From Janthinobacterium lividum (lineage in GTDB: Bacteria > Pseudomonadota > Gammaproteobacteria > Burkholderiales > Burkholderiaceae_D): DNA of 5,167 nt. The first letter of the stretch is position 1. Each line of letters opens with the position of its first letter. A program made the position numbers and the translations under genes. The stretch spans positions 1-5,167 of the forward strand of contig CAMBDR010000398.1 of the NCBI GenBank assembly GCA_945864765.1. The letters run 5' to 3'. The notes under the pieces are model-generated. The model ran no database searches and had not been told where the DNA came from. It saw only the letters and a program-made list of their open reading frames with translations. Below, piece after piece: positions 5,121 to 5,167 of this stretch.

Positions 5121-5167
5121 AGTGCGATAAATTGGCTCTTTTTGCTTTGCTTGGTGCTTGGCTGGCA
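5091..5167 (+). CDS. Possible start of a hydrophobic protein, cut by window edge
   Basis: From ATG 5091 the frame is open to the window end (25 codons). It reads MVDCTPLWLNSAINW and then a strongly hydrophobic run, LFLLCLVLGW, which could be a signal sequence or first membrane segment. There is no recognisable ribosome binding site before the ATG, and the inverted repeat at 5076-5120 overlaps the start. The real start could be TTG 5115 in the same frame. The stretch is too short to identify and may not be a gene. Confidence 0.25.
   Translation, partial: MVDCTPLWLNSAINWLFLLCLVLGW

Larger units (their letters stand above)
4768..5167. other. Mostly non-coding stretch beyond the displaced guaA tail
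   Basis: No convincing gene is visible on either strand for about 320 bases after the second guaA tail. It holds a dRS3-like repeat (4816-4842), a 9-bp inverted repeat (4846-4884), then AT-rich DNA from about 4965 with two further inverted repeats (4987-5016 and 5076-5120). A possible gene start lies at the right edge. If the guaA tail at 4636-4767 is the original one, this is the native downstream flank of guaA. Confidence 0.6.

Overview
The window looks like part of a betaproteobacterial chromosome (Burkholderiales or Nitrosomonadales type). The reasons are the GuaA sequence, which begins MHSKILILDFGSQ and ends PPATIEWE, the guaB-guaA neighbourhood, moderately GC-rich codon use, and a dispersed CGTCATTCCC...GGGAATCCAG repeat of the kind common in this class. 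The genus cannot be fixed from the sequence alone.

Layout: (1) 1-1272, the 3' part of guaB (IMP dehydrogenase), entering from the left edge. (2) 1276-2337, three bases later, a GAF-GGDEF protein whose active-site motif has decayed (EGETF) but which keeps an RxxD c-di-GMP inhibitory-site motif. (3) 2424-4025, complete guaA (GMP synthase). (4) 4026-4635, an inserted segment with a promoter, an unrecognised 91-aa protein and an overlapping, truncated PIN-domain (VapC-like) gene. (5) 4636-4767, a second copy of the last 43 codons plus stop of guaA. (6) 4768-5167, non-coding DNA with a dRS3-like repeat and several inverted repeats, and perhaps the start of a hydrophobic protein at the right edge.

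GuaB and GuaA catalyse the two steps from IMP to XMP to GMP. The gene between them belongs to a family that normally uses or senses guanine nucleotides, so it may link GMP/GTP supply to c-di-GMP signalling. That link is inference.

The most notable feature is the duplicated guaA 3' end. The two copies (3894-4025 and 4636-4767) differ at 14 of 132 positions, and all 14 differences are synonymous. They bracket a toxin-antitoxin-like module. This is the layout left when an integrative element inserts in the 3' end of a conserved gene and supplies a replacement end. No integrase is present, so the 742-bp unit is best read as a remnant island or a small element lacking its own integrase (CIME-like).
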